From NCBI RefSeq assembly GCF_900258435.1, contig NZ_LT992558.1:72035-136034 (forward strand): a stretch of 64,000 nucleotides of DNA, written 5' to 3'. The stretch's first letter is position 1; the number at the start of each line of letters is the position of its first letter. This DNA comes from Carnobacterium divergens. Its GTDB lineage: Bacteria > Bacillota > Bacilli > Lactobacillales > Carnobacteriaceae. Position numbers and translations under genes: made by a program. Shown here one piece after another: positions 26,102 through 35,917 of this stretch. A model generated the notes under the pieces. The model had not been told where the DNA came from and searched no databases. It saw only the letters and a list, made by a program, of their open reading frames with translations.

Positions 26102-28182
26102 GATCCCCCTTCATTTTGCGATTTTTACGGAATGCTAAGAATAATCCCACAATTACTGAAATGCCTACTAAGGCAACCGTTAGCAAATAAATGGTAAGCG
26201 TTGAATTTTTCTGAATTTTTTCAACAAAAGTTTTCTTCTTACCAACATCTTCCGATTTTTTAAAGCGATAGTTGTAGCTATTTTTATCCTTATCAATCAC
26301 AAACCCATCGCCCGCATGTCTACTTAAACTCGCTTGACTTGCCATTTCCTTTGAAGCAAGATAAACAGCTTCCGATGTTGCTCCTGTGACTACTAACGCT
26401 CCAGCCCCTTCATTATACGGTGAATGGATCAGCTGACCTGTTCCAATTTGTTTGCCATAATCTGTCTCAATACTAAGTTTTTCATTTGAAACAAATCCAT
26501 TGCCCGCTTTATCATATTGAAAATACAACTCTTTATTGAGTGATTTGATGACTGGATTATCTTTTGGAGAACCCCATTAAGATAAGGTTATAGTTTTTCA
26601 AATCGTCTTTAGTTGCAGTCGTTGGGAAGAATTTTACGATCCCTGTATTATCTGCTGTGTATTTTCCTAATAAATTAATGATATTCGTTAAACTTTGATA
26701 ATAATTTTGATCCATTTTATCAGGTAACACAATGCCGATTTGATTGTAGCTGCCATCTTGTAAAAATGGGAATGGGTAATTTTGAAACAATAAGTCTGTT
26801 CGGTCTTGTGTATTAATCAATAGCGTTGATTCTGGTGCAATATACGCCCATGGTGTTTGACTACTGTCAGCAACACAAGGAACTGACTTCATCTCTAAAT
26901 CAAAGCTGACTGTGACGGTATAATTTCCAACAACGGATAAATCTGCTGGCATTTTAAAAGAAACCGTATCTGAATCCGCATATTCTTTGTTTAGTTTTTT
27001 ACTTCCAATTGGAATATCATTGATAGAAACCGTCACTAATGAACGATCAAAATCTAGATTTTTAGCGTATCTAAAGGCTAAATTCACTTCACTATTTTCA
27101 GCAATTGAACGATTGGCTGGCAAGCTCATAAAGTATTTTTTTTCTTGATGACCCGTTCCTCCCACTTCATCTCCTGTTTTTGTTAAGGGAAGTTCGTCGT
27201 TAATTTTTAAGGGTTGACTAGCCGTTTCAGTAGTAGTGGTCACTACTTTTTGGTCACTAGAAATTTGAGACATCAACTCATCATTTGCCACAAAACGCCC
27301 TGCTTTGATAAGTGCTTTTGGATCATTTGACGTTACAACAAGTACCGCTTTATTTTCCGTTTTAAACAACTGGATGACTGCATCTTTTTTTACTTTTTCA
27401 GCATCAATTTTACTTTGATATTCAGCTGGCAAATTTTTATATTCCGCTACCATAATGGTGTAAGGCAAGTCTTTTGATGCGCTGTCTGAAAAAGGACTAA
27501 TCGGAATAGTTGCTCCGTCTGCTTCATTTTTCTTTGTATAACCTGACAAGGCATAAACAGCGCTTTGTAGCTCTACTTCATTGGCCTTATCGGGTACTAA
27601 AATGGCTACTTTTTTCTGAACGGCTGAATCCATGCCACCAAAATACGTATTGAATGACTGAATGGCATTTGAAATAGGCTGTTTTGTATAAGAAACTCCT
27701 ACGTTTGAGCCATTAAAGATATGCAACCAATCCGCAGCTGATTGTGTAACGCTACAAACATCTTGCGTTTCTTTGGTTACAATAACACCTTCTACTTTCA
27801 GCTCATTTTCACCTTTTTCCAAAAGGTCTTTAGGTATTTCCAAGCTTAAACTTTGTCTTTCTTGTGTTGCTTCTGTTGGTCTAAAGGAATAGAATTTCGT
27901 CCCATTCATTGAAATCGTGATGCTTGATGCTTCATTTTTTGTTAACTGTGATACATTGTAATCTAAATTAAGTGTCACTTTGTCAACATCCCAATACTCT
28001 AATACGCTAAAATAAAGGTTACTTGTAGGTGCACTTCCAACTAAAGAACTTTTCGTACTTTGAAAATTTGTAATAAAAATTTCTTTATCTGCTGTTGGCT
28101 CTTCACCTTCAGCGTGAGCTAACATGGGGACACTTATTGATAGAAATGCTAAAATTACTCCCATTTTGAACCACTGTTTCAT
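26088..28182 (-). pseudogene. Frameshifted BcsB-like exopolysaccharide synthase subunit
   Basis: The gene reads as two pieces. Piece one (26557-28182, 541 residues) has a signal peptide and BcsB-like domains and ends at a TAA after LMGFSKR. Piece two (26088-26528) carries the end of the periplasmic part and a C-terminal TM helix. Removing one G from GGGG at 26572-26575 joins the frames and restores MGSPKDNPVIKSLNKELYFQ, a BcsB-like block. So one base was gained, either truly or by sequencing error. BcsB partners the BcsA-type synthase; without its membrane anchor the polymer may not be made. A programmed shift is possible, but no slippery signal is apparent. Confidence 0.85.
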
Positions 28183-28211
28183 ATAATTGCCACTCCTTTT
28201 TTATTTTTCAT

Positions 28212-29465
28212 TTAAAATCGCTCGGTTTTGTACCATTTAGCTTCACGTTTTAAAACGGACTCTTTAATAAACATCACCATACCGTACGCTGCAACAAACA
28301 ACCACATTTGACTGTAAGTGATATACATCAACATAATAATCCCAACGTTTCCTAGCGTCATCTCGCCTTTTTCAGTGGTGATTGTGATAAAGGTTCCTAC
28401 AATAAATAACAAAATCGCTAGGAGCCAAAGCAGTCCACTAAACCCTGCTAATGTTGTGGTGAGGTAACCCATTAAATTCATCACCAATAAAGTATCTGAA
28501 ACTACTAACGACGTCATTAATAAAAAGTAAATAGATAAAAAATACAAAATATCAAATCGGATTTTCCTTGCCGTACGATCAAATAGCAACGGGGTATTTT
28601 TAACAATTACATAAATATTGCCTTTTACCCATCTCGTCCGTTGTCTAAACCATACTTTCAGTGTTTGAGGCTCTTGCTCCCAAGTAACAGCTTTTGGTTG
28701 AAATTTAATGCGATAGCCCATCATGTAAATTCGAAAACTAATTTCCGTGTCCTCAGCTAACGCTTTTTCATCCCATCCTCCAATTGCTTCAATGATTGAG
28801 CGTCTGACAATAAAATTCGTACCTGGAATGGTACACAACCCAAATAATTGCCAACGTCCTGCTTGGGCCATCCATTGAAAGGATAACGTTTCGATGTTGA
28901 TAAAGCGAGTCAGCAAACTAGCATTTCGATTTCGAGTTCTAAATTTACCAATGACCCCACCAAGACGGTCATCATTTGTAAGTTCTGCTACTAAATAACG
29001 CAAGGCTGTTTTTTCGGGTGTATTATCCGCATCGTAAATTGCAATAATTTCTCCTTTTGCCTGCTTAAAGCCAATATTCAATGCATTGGATTTCCCTTTA
29101 CCGCCAGTCTCCGCATCTGTATTTACAATGTGTAGCTGTCTGCTTGGGTTTTTTCGTTGAATCGCAGCTAATAATTCGGCACTATTATCAGAAGAATTGT
29201 CATTGATAACAATAATTTCATATCGTTCATGTGGGTAATCAAAACGTAGTAAGGCTTCAACTGTTTTTACAATCACAATTCCTTCATTGTGGGCAGGTAC
29301 CATAATTGAAACAAATGGTATTTCGCCTTTAATTTGTGGAACTGCTTTTTTTTCTGTCTTTATATAGTAAATATACCCCGCAATAATCAGGACAACATTT
29401 ACTAATAGTAAACTCCATATTGAAATCGTTGAAATAAGCAAAAGATAGTCTGCTAATGTCATCAA
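28212..29465 (-). CDS. Processive GT2 glycosyltransferase (BcsA/PssC-like)
   Basis: A 417-residue membrane synthase, one or two N-terminal TM helices, a cytosolic GT2 domain and about four C-terminal TM helices. The catalytic residues are present: the first Asp in VINDNSSDNS, DAD in AIYDADNTP, the ED of LAEDTEISFR, and QRTRW (the QxxRW motif) in FRQRTRWVKG. There is no C-terminal PilZ domain, unlike BcsA, so c-di-GMP control would come through the separate receptor at 25253. Its 3' end is 29 bases before the bcsB-like gene. It very likely builds the polymer of this operon; the sugar is unknown. Confidence 0.92.
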   Translation of the reverse strand: MMTLADYLLLISTISIWSLLLVNVVLIIAGYIYYIKTEKKAVPQIKGEIPFVSIMVPAHNEGIVIVKTVEALLRFDYPHERYEIIVINDNSSDNSAELLAAIQRKNPSRQLHIVNTDAETGGKGKSNALNIGFKQAKGEIIAIYDADNTPEKTALRYLVAELTNDDRLGGVIGKFRTRNRNASLLTRFINIETLSFQWMAQAGRWQLFGLCTIPGTNFIVRRSIIEAIGGWDEKALAEDTEISFRIYMMGYRIKFQPKAVTWEQEPQTLKVWFRQRTRWVKGNIYVIVKNTPLLFDRTARKIRFDILYFLSIYFLLMTSLVVSDTLLVMNLMGYLTTTLAGFSGLLWLLAILLFIVGTFITITTEKGEMTLGNVGIIMLMYITYSQMWLFVAAYGMVMFIKESVLKREAKWYKTERF

Positions 29466-29474
29466 GGTTCCTCC

Positions 29475-31043
29475 TTACTTTTTAGTGCGATATTTTCCAC
29501 GATATAAGTTATAACCAACAATAAAGAAGACAACTAAAATAAAGAGCGTCCCAACTATAATAATCGTTAGCACTTTATCTTGAAAAGCAAAAAAATCAGC
29601 CAAACTGCCTTTATCTGTTGCTTGTTTTTGAATCTTTTTTTGGCTCTCTTGAGGCAATGTGTGTAGCTGTTTTAATTCACCGTTGACACGCATTTGACCA
29701 TTTTTCACATCAATTACACTTGTCGAAGTTGCAACATGGTGTTCGCTTTTCCGGATATCTCTTGCCATCATCGGCAGATTGTCTATTTTTTCCAACATGC
29801 TGTTAAGTTTTTTTAACGTATCAGGAAAATCATACGTAATAGCGGTTGGCGATGAAAATTTATACCCTAAAGCGGTATCGGTCCATTCAATTTCATCTAA
29901 ATTTTCTGCTGGCAACGCGTAATAGGCTTTTTGATACACACCACTTTTTTCTGCTACAACACGTTTTGCTATTGTTTGAGGGTTTGGCAACAATAACACA
30001 CTATCACTTAAACGCAAGGCATCTTCTTGATAACCTTGATCTTGATTCCAATAAGCTGGTGTCGCGATGCCAATTGGGTAAACTTCATGCTCTACCAATT
30101 GATCAATCGTTGTATTCATAATCTCTTTTAACTCACTATCGTCTTGCTTATTCGCTTGTGAAGCTACTGGCGTCTGCAATAAAATGGAGCCATTTCGAAA
30201 TTGCAAATATTGCAACGTATCCACATATTTATCGTAAGCTTTTAAATCTGTATTTTGCCAAACACTAGTTGCACTGACTGCAAAAGGAATTCCTTCTTTA
30301 AAGAGCTGATCCCCCATATATTCCAATAATGCCAAATCGGAAAATGGCGTGACGCCAGTAATCACTAATACTGGTTGACTTTGATAGGTGATGTTCAACC
30401 ATTTCTGTAACAGCTTTACCATTAATTCTTGACTTAAACCCGTTGCATGAAAATAGGGTAGGTAGGCCATTTTACCTTTCAACGTCCCGTAGGAATACGT
30501 TGTCTCTTGGTTTTCAAATGAAATCGAACCTAGATCTGTGGTTGCATCCGTTGCATTTACTGTAACTTCTGCTGGTTCCAAAATCAGTTCTTTCGCCTCT
30601 AACTCTTGACTGCTGAGTTTAAAACGTTGCTTTGGAATCTTCTTCAGTTGAATGCCCATTTGTTCTTGCCAACTAACCGGTAAGTTATCGCCAATATGAA
30701 GCTTCAAGCCTTGATAATCCTCTCGGTCTGCTAAAAAGGCTTTATTTTGTATCTCTAAATCAGAAGCATTCATTAATTCAATCATGCCGTCAAACTCTTG
30801 AACTTGATTTTTTTGATACTGATCCATGCTGACTGTTGAAACAGCAACATTTAAACTCGTTAACAAACGCTGTAAACTTTCAATTGATTTTTCACCTGAC
30901 CCTGACACATCTAAACTATCATAGACGAATAAAATCGTTTTATGGGGGTTCCCAATCGTTTCAGCCTTTGCATGTGGCGCTCCATTTGCTAATGAAACGA
31001 ATAACAGGAAAAAGAGGAACATCATTTTTTGAATTCGATTCAT
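29475..31043 (-). CDS. DUF2334-like polysaccharide deacetylase-related membrane protein
   Basis: A 522-residue protein from ATG 31043, chosen because AAGGGG lies 9 bases upstream and a signal peptide (about residues 1-27, ending PHAKA) follows at once. The body is extracellular with a GITPFSD-like block (VITGVTPFSDL) and PAYWNQDQ. A TM helix near the C-terminus (about 490-512) ends in a basic tail. In the Listeria pss locus a protein of this type accompanies the synthase. Deacetylase activity is suspected for DUF2334 members but not shown here. Ends 10 bases before the GT2 gene. Confidence 0.72.
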   Translation of the reverse strand: MNRIQKMMFLFFLLFVSLANGAPHAKAETIGNPHKTILFVYDSLDVSGSGEKSIESLQRLLTSLNVAVSTVSMDQYQKNQVQEFDGMIELMNASDLEIQNKAFLADREDYQGLKLHIGDNLPVSWQEQMGIQLKKIPKQRFKLSSQELEAKELILEPAEVTVNATDATTDLGSISFENQETTYSYGTLKGKMAYLPYFHATGLSQELMVKLLQKWLNITYQSQPVLVITGVTPFSDLALLEYMGDQLFKEGIPFAVSATSVWQNTDLKAYDKYVDTLQYLQFRNGSILLQTPVASQANKQDDSELKEIMNTTIDQLVEHEVYPIGIATPAYWNQDQGYQEDALRLSDSVLLLPNPQTIAKRVVAEKSGVYQKAYYALPAENLDEIEWTDTALGYKFSSPTAITYDFPDTLKKLNSMLEKIDNLPMMARDIRKSEHHVATSTSVIDVKNGQMRVNGELKQLHTLPQESQKKIQKQATDKGSLADFFAFQDKVLTIIIVGTLFILVVFFIVGYNLYRGKYRTKK

Positions 31044-31047
31044 TTTA

Positions 31048-32559
31048 TTAACGCCCCTTTTCATCCTGTAATAAGTTGCCTTCATCCGACCATAAATGAT
31101 TCGTTAAAATATCCGTAATCGTCATTAACGTCAAGCCATCAAAAATAACTGCTATTAGGAAAAGATGTTTTGCTAAATCTGCATCTCCATCTCCAACAAT
31201 AGAAATCAATAGAATCCCTGGAACCATCGTAATTAAGGCGATAATAAATCCATAACGCACAAGCCCACGATAACGTTTTTCTTTAAAATTTTGATAGGCG
31301 GATACCCCGTATATTCCTAAATATACCAACATCCAAATGGCAATAAAACCGATTGTCTTAGGATAAAACATGCGTTTAATTGAACTATAACCTGTAAAAT
31401 AGGTGACTTGAGCTTTATCTGGACGTTTAGCAGAGGCTTCAAAATTTCCCATTTCTCTTGGTTGCACTTCATGAATGTCACGAGCTGCAATATCTAATAG
31501 TGTAAACAGCTCATCTGGATGAAAGAGGTAATGTTTTAAAATCCAACCAAATCCATATTCATTGTAAAAATGCTTAAACAAATAAGGACTGTTTACATCA
31601 ATCGCCTTGTACTTTTGAAAAAAAGTATTGCCTTTTAGCAACGCGTATTGTTCGCTCATCCCTCCATCTGCTAAAGCAGCTTCTGGTTCTTTCGATTCTA
31701 ACAAAACCCCGCGTGTCAATGATTGGTATTGGTTGATTTTTTCAAATTCAGAAGTGATTAGTTTGTATGTAGCCACACCTGATATTAAAACCAAAACCAA
31801 TCCAACAGATACTCCAATTCGATAAAAGCGCTCTTTGCGAACAAACCAAAACGCAATATAAAGAAAAGCTAAACAAATCGCCAGTGGTGCATTTTGTTGC
31901 TTAACCGTTACTAAAATAATCGAACTGACTGTAACCAAAGCTACCATTGCGGTGTCATTGTAGCGTTGGCGGTATAGTAATAATGTTCCACTAATGATAT
32001 AAAGCATCGCGATAAACATAATAGGTTCGCTATAAAGAGAATTAAAATAAACTGTATAAGCCGTATCACCAAAAATAAAAACCGTTATCAAACCGATTAA
32101 ATAAGCTTTATTACTTGCCACACGATACGTTAACCCCTCCACTAACAAATAAATACCACCTAAATAGAACACATAATAAATCAATCCCATGAATCGTAGA
32201 TCAAAAACGGTGTTACTATAAAAAAGCTTGTTCACAAAAATGGCTAATTTAATAAATAAGGGTTGCGAAGAAAAAATCGTCGCTAAGTTTTCATTATAAT
32301 ACTGCATAATTCCTAACTTTTTAACAACATCTACAAAATAATGATCTGAATAGCCTGGCAAATGATACAATCCGTTACTATAAATCATTCTAAAAAAATC
32401 GCCATTATCTGCAATGCCGTTATATGGCGGAACAAACAAAACAATTCCAACAATAATCGCCACTAAACACACACTAAATAGTGCCGGTGAAATAAAACGA
32501 TCGAGAAAGTTGACCGTTTTTGTATACCCATTATTCATCGCTCGTAATCCTTTTTTCAA
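31048..32559 (-). CDS. Polytopic GT-C-type membrane protein of the exopolysaccharide operon
   Basis: A 503-residue protein with about ten to twelve TM helices and a large extracellular loop after helix 1 (YNGIADNGDFFRMIYSNGL). That aspartate-rich first loop suits a GT-C transferase using a lipid-linked sugar, as in WsfD-like proteins. The TTG start at 32559 has GAGGGTGA just upstream. It abuts the DUF2334-like gene (start 5 bases after its stop). Its operon position suggests it adds a side sugar to the exopolysaccharide, which is an inference. Confidence 0.7.
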   Translation of the reverse strand: MKKGLRAMNNGYTKTVNFLDRFISPALFSVCLVAIIVGIVLFVPPYNGIADNGDFFRMIYSNGLYHLPGYSDHYFVDVVKKLGIMQYYNENLATIFSSQPLFIKLAIFVNKLFYSNTVFDLRFMGLIYYVFYLGGIYLLVEGLTYRVASNKAYLIGLITVFIFGDTAYTVYFNSLYSEPIMFIAMLYIISGTLLLYRQRYNDTAMVALVTVSSIILVTVKQQNAPLAICLAFLYIAFWFVRKERFYRIGVSVGLVLVLISGVATYKLITSEFEKINQYQSLTRGVLLESKEPEAALADGGMSEQYALLKGNTFFQKYKAIDVNSPYLFKHFYNEYGFGWILKHYLFHPDELFTLLDIAARDIHEVQPREMGNFEASAKRPDKAQVTYFTGYSSIKRMFYPKTIGFIAIWMLVYLGIYGVSAYQNFKEKRYRGLVRYGFIIALITMVPGILLISIVGDGDADLAKHLFLIAVIFDGLTLMTITDILTNHLWSDEGNLLQDEKGR

Positions 32560-32591
32560 AAAGTCACCCTCTTATACTATTTCAGTGTGAT

Positions 32592-33758
32592 TTAATATTG
32601 ATATGCTAGTAATGCAATTAAATTATTAAATGAATACACTTGGTTCGTCACTGTATCGCCGTAACCGCCATTTAACGGGCTTGCTCCATCGGTTACTTGA
32701 TACGTTTCCATTTTATTTATTGCGGTTAAATAAAATTCTTCATCTCCAACTTCAGAAGCAATCATTGCCGCAATTCCGTAGCTTGCTGGCGACTGATTTA
32801 AATCAATCGGTTTTCCTTGGCTATCATAACGATTCGATAAGGTTCCATCATTGACCTGTTCTTTTAAATAATCAATACTCGCTTGCTTTTGTAACCCCAC
32901 TTCACTTAGATGTAAAATTGCTAATAATGACTCAATGACATTGATTTCATCACTATCTTGATAAGCTTCTTTAGAGTAACTAAAGCGAGTTTTGTAAAAT
33001 GGAAAACCGTCTCCTAAATAGCCGTTTTCCAGAATCGTAAGCTGATTTTCTAACAATTTTGTTTGATTGTCTGGCAACAGGCTAATTGTTTTTAAATCAA
33101 TATAGCATAACGTAATAAAATCATTGTTTACTTTTATTTTGCTGTCATAAAAATCATAGAGTTCATTCTTCTTAATGGATGTTTTAGTAAAACGGTTCGC
33201 ATACTTTTCAAAATCTTTTTCATAGTCAGTGTCATGAAATTTACTCGCTGCCTCTTTCAAACTACGCAAAATGCGTAAATCGTCCACCGACGCGTTCACG
33301 TCAGATCGTTTGGCTAACTTAGGACTGTAGCGATAACTAAACTGTGTTCCATCATCGACGGTTTTAAGCGTCAGATCCCACTCATGGTTAAAGTCTTTTT
33401 TTTGACCTGATAAAGCTAAATAACGTAACATTAGACCAGCCGATTCACTTAATATCTCATGCCCTGTTGCGGTTTCTTCAGTTTGATTCGTATCTATATA
33501 ATTAGTCACAATCCCATGCTCGCTTGTCATTTTATTTTGTATAAATTGAAGTAGCGCTTGCTTATGTTGGTTGTTATTCGTTCCAAAATGATTTTTTGGT
33601 TTCACTTCTTCTTGCTCTTTCATAATGCTAGCTACCTCGCTTGAGGATTTTTTTTGTGATGAAGGAGTTGACTTGGCTGGCAATAATACAATAAGTCCCA
33701 TGACTAACAAGATTATTAATACACCGCTAATTAGAAAATAATGGCTCTTTTTCATCAT
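32592..33758 (-). CDS. GH8-like glycosidase of the exopolysaccharide operon (BcsZ-like)
   Basis: A 388-residue protein with an N-terminal TM anchor (about 6-28) and an extracellular alpha/alpha-barrel domain. LSESAGLMLRYLAL matches the GH8 SEGxxYGM block with the catalytic Glu. The later NDFITLCYIDLKTISLL and YGIAAMIASEVGD regions are also GH8-like. Glycosidases of this type sit in cellulose and pss operons and trim or release polymer. At 388 residues the length is normal. It is 13 bases downstream of the thioredoxin-like gene and 33 upstream of the GT-C-like gene. Confidence 0.75.
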   Translation of the reverse strand: MMKKSHYFLISGVLIILLVMGLIVLLPAKSTPSSQKKSSSEVASIMKEQEEVKPKNHFGTNNNQHKQALLQFIQNKMTSEHGIVTNYIDTNQTEETATGHEILSESAGLMLRYLALSGQKKDFNHEWDLTLKTVDDGTQFSYRYSPKLAKRSDVNASVDDLRILRSLKEAASKFHDTDYEKDFEKYANRFTKTSIKKNELYDFYDSKIKVNNDFITLCYIDLKTISLLPDNQTKLLENQLTILENGYLGDGFPFYKTRFSYSKEAYQDSDEINVIESLLAILHLSEVGLQKQASIDYLKEQVNDGTLSNRYDSQGKPIDLNQSPASYGIAAMIASEVGDEEFYLTAINKMETYQVTDGASPLNGGYGDTVTNQVYSFNNLIALLAYQY

Positions 33759-33770
33759 TATTGCTCCTTT

Positions 33771-34205
33771 TTAGTATAACTTTGCTTCTTTATTTAAAAA
33801 ATTTTCAATTTTTGTTTGGTCTTTATAGTTTGTTAATTTTTTAACCACGGCTCCATCTTTAATTACAATAACCATTGGAACAGAAGAAATACTCGTAGTT
33901 TTAATAATCTTGCTAAACAGTGCATTGTCTTCTTTTTTAGCTTCATCTGTATTGTAGTAGAAAACCTGTTTATTAGTTGATTTTAATGCTGCTTCTAATT
34001 TAGGTTGAAAGGCTTGGCAATGAACACATGTCGGGCGTCCAATATAGAAAATCCCACTTTTTTTTGTATTGACTACATCTAAAAAGGCTTCATTCTTGAT
34101 AGTGACTAATTCCGCCTCATTCTTTTGATTCCATCGAACCATTAACATACTTAACAATCCTATTAAAACAAGACCTATTAGCAAAAATCCTAGCCATTTT
34201 TTCAT
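33771..34205 (-). CDS. Membrane-anchored thioredoxin-like protein
   Basis: A 144-residue protein from ATG 34205, with a TM anchor (about 5-22) and an extracellular thioredoxin fold. The redox motif is CVHC (RPTCVHCQAF) and the cis-Pro loop is SSVPMVIV. It resembles the bacteriocin-accessory PedC/BrcD type and other Gram-positive thiol oxidoreductases. The N-terminal start is not certain; an ATG seven codons upstream exists with weaker spacing. It is the first gene of the exopolysaccharide operon. Whether it folds one of the extracellular proteins encoded next to it is unknown. Confidence 0.8.
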   Translation of the reverse strand: MKKWLGFLLIGLVLIGLLSMLMVRWNQKNEAELVTIKNEAFLDVVNTKKSGIFYIGRPTCVHCQAFQPKLEAALKSTNKQVFYYNTDEAKKEDNALFSKIIKTTSISSVPMVIVIKDGAVVKKLTNYKDQTKIENFLNKEAKLY

Positions 34206-34316
34206 ATTCCCAGCCCCCATGTTCACTTAATAGTAAAAGTTTATCATAGATACTTAAAAATGTGGATTTAAAGCATTTGTGATTCCTTCATTAATACAAA
34301 ATCCTCAAAGTTTTAC

Positions 34317-34343
34317 AGTATATCTTACCATACAAAGTACCAA
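34317..34343 (-). promoter_or_regulatory. Weak candidate promoter of the exopolysaccharide operon
   Basis: On the minus strand TTGGTA (34338-34343), a 15-base spacer and TATACT (34317-34322), with about 110 bases of leader before the thioredoxin-like gene. The spacer is short, so it may need an activator. Confidence 0.3.
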
Positions 34344-34420
34344 ATAAGATTATCATTTTTTATGGATGCCAAGTAGAAAACTGATAATCCCAAACTTAAA
34401 ACGCTTCCTATTTTAAGGGG

Positions 34421-34440
34421 ATTATTTCCTAGGAAATAAT
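34421..34440. repeat. Perfect 20-base palindrome
   Basis: ATTATTTCCT followed by its exact complement AGGAAATAAT, between the exopolysaccharide operon and the DUF72 gene. It is a likely protein-binding site; there is no T run to make it a terminator. Confidence 0.55.
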
Positions 34441-34516
34441 GTTGCACCTTCTTTTCATTTTCCACAATGTTGCGTTACAATAATAATAGGAATCTACTAA
34501 AAATAGGGGGAATTTT

Positions 34517-35359
34517 ATGATTACCATCGGTTTAACAGGTTGGGGAGACCATGATACATTGATTTTAAATAAACAACAGAAATTAGAAAACTATGCCGCA
34601 CATTTTCCGTTTGTAGAATTAGACACAAGTTTTTACGCATTGCCTGCTATTTCTAGTATTGAAAGCTGGTTAGCAAAAACACCTCCCACTTTCCAATTTA
34701 TACCCAAGGCATTGCAGACCATGACCAAACATCGCGACTGGAGTGATTTCTACCCTAGCGAAAAAAATATGTTTGACACTTACTTAGCTACATTTGAACC
34801 CATGATTTCAGCAAATCGATTGAAAGCCTTTCTTTTTCAATTTCCACCGTATTTCGCCTGCACAAAAGAGCATGTTGCTTACTTGAGAAACATTCGAATT
34901 TGGATGAACGATTTACCAGTTGCAATTGAATTTCGCAACAATACTTGGTATTCCATTGACTATCAGCAACAGACCCTTCAATTGTTAAAGGAACTCAACT
35001 TTATTCACACAGTAGTCGATCAGCCTCAAACGCCAACAAATAGCGTCCCTAAAGTTTTAGCAGTGACTAACTCTGCTTTAACGTTATATCGCCTTCATGG
35101 TCGGAATTTTGATGGCTGGTTAAATGCTTCAGGGCCTGATTGGCGAAAAAAAAGAACTCTTTATAATTATAATTTAGCAGAACTTGAAGGCATTAAGCAG
35201 GATGTTTTAACACTTACAGAGGAATCAAATGACGTTGCGGTTATCTTTAATAACAATTCTGGTGGTCATGCTGCAGGTAATGGGAAAAATTTGCAAAAAT
35301 TATTAAATGTAACGTTTACTGGACTGTTACCACAACAGCTGGATTTAGAATTATTTTAA
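34517..35359 (+). CDS. DUF72 family protein (YecE-like)
   Basis: A 280-residue TIM-barrel protein. It starts ITIGLTGWGDHD and has the family blocks ELDTSFYALP, RLKAFLFQFPP, AIEFRNNTWY, LYRLHGRN and VAVIFNNNSGGHAAGN. DUF72 proteins are widespread, structurally barrel-like and without a proven reaction. The start has AGGGGG just upstream and a promoter TTTTCA-N18-TACAAT (34452-34481). It is monocistronic. Confidence 0.92.
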   Translation: MITIGLTGWGDHDTLILNKQQKLENYAAHFPFVELDTSFYALPAISSIESWLAKTPPTFQFIPKALQTMTKHRDWSDFYPSEKNMFDTYLATFEPMISANRLKAFLFQFPPYFACTKEHVAYLRNIRIWMNDLPVAIEFRNNTWYSIDYQQQTLQLLKELNFIHTVVDQPQTPTNSVPKVLAVTNSALTLYRLHGRNFDGWLNASGPDWRKKRTLYNYNLAELEGIKQDVLTLTEESNDVAVIFNNNSGGHAAGNGKNLQKLLNVTFTGLLPQQLDLELF

Positions 35360-35453
35360 TAATCTTATCGTTTTATTAATAAAAGATTCACGATTCCTTT
35401 GAAAAGCGTGTGCTACACTAATAGGAATGATAAAAAGAAAAGAAGGTCTAATT

Positions 35454-35900
35454 ATGTCTTATCGAACACCACCCTTTATAACTCCATTTGCAATTGTTTC
35501 AATTGTTATTGGACTAAGCGCTACGAACACCATCGTAAATCGGGTGAACCCACCCGCACCTAGGCAAGAACAAAAAGAAAGTCAAGAAACGCCGATCCAA
35601 AAAGACACTTCTGTAACTGACAGTGCTCCTTCAGAAAAAAATGAATCGGAAAATTCTTCTTCAATAGAAACTAAAAATTCAGAAGAACCTGCTAAAAATG
35701 ATGCAACAGAAAATAGTAACACTTCTGACAGCACAACAGATTCTAGTCAAAAAGAGCCTGCAACAAACGACACCAGTACAAGTGACACTCCACCGGTGAA
35801 TAGTTCAGTTGATTCTAGTCAATCCAATCCAACTACAAACACACCAAAAGATCCAACTCAGCAGCAAAAAAATACGACGAATCCAACCGCTGCCCAATAG
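35454..35900 (+). CDS. Membrane-anchored Ser/Thr/Asn-rich protein
   Basis: A 148-residue protein from ATG 35454, behind AGAAGG. There is one hydrophobic segment near residues 9-25 (PFAIVSIVIGLS), then an extracellular stretch of about 110 residues of low complexity, made of Ser, Thr, Asn, Glu, Lys and Pro (for example TENSNTSDSTTDSS). No sortase signal or domain is present. It is probably an extended linker-like surface protein. It is followed 17 bases later by another membrane protein gene, likely in the same operon. Function unknown. Confidence 0.7.
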   Translation: MSYRTPPFITPFAIVSIVIGLSATNTIVNRVNPPAPRQEQKESQETPIQKDTSVTDSAPSEKNESENSSSIETKNSEEPAKNDATENSNTSDSTTDSSQKEPATNDTSTSDTPPVNSSVDSSQSNPTTNTPKDPTQQQKNTTNPTAAQ

Positions 35901-35917
35901 AAAGGAGATGAGTGATC

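Noticed and set aside
26088-26528. Stand-alone small membrane protein gene
   Set aside because: The start would be a TTG with no ribosome site, and the sequence completes the BcsB-like protein once one base is removed at 26572-26575.
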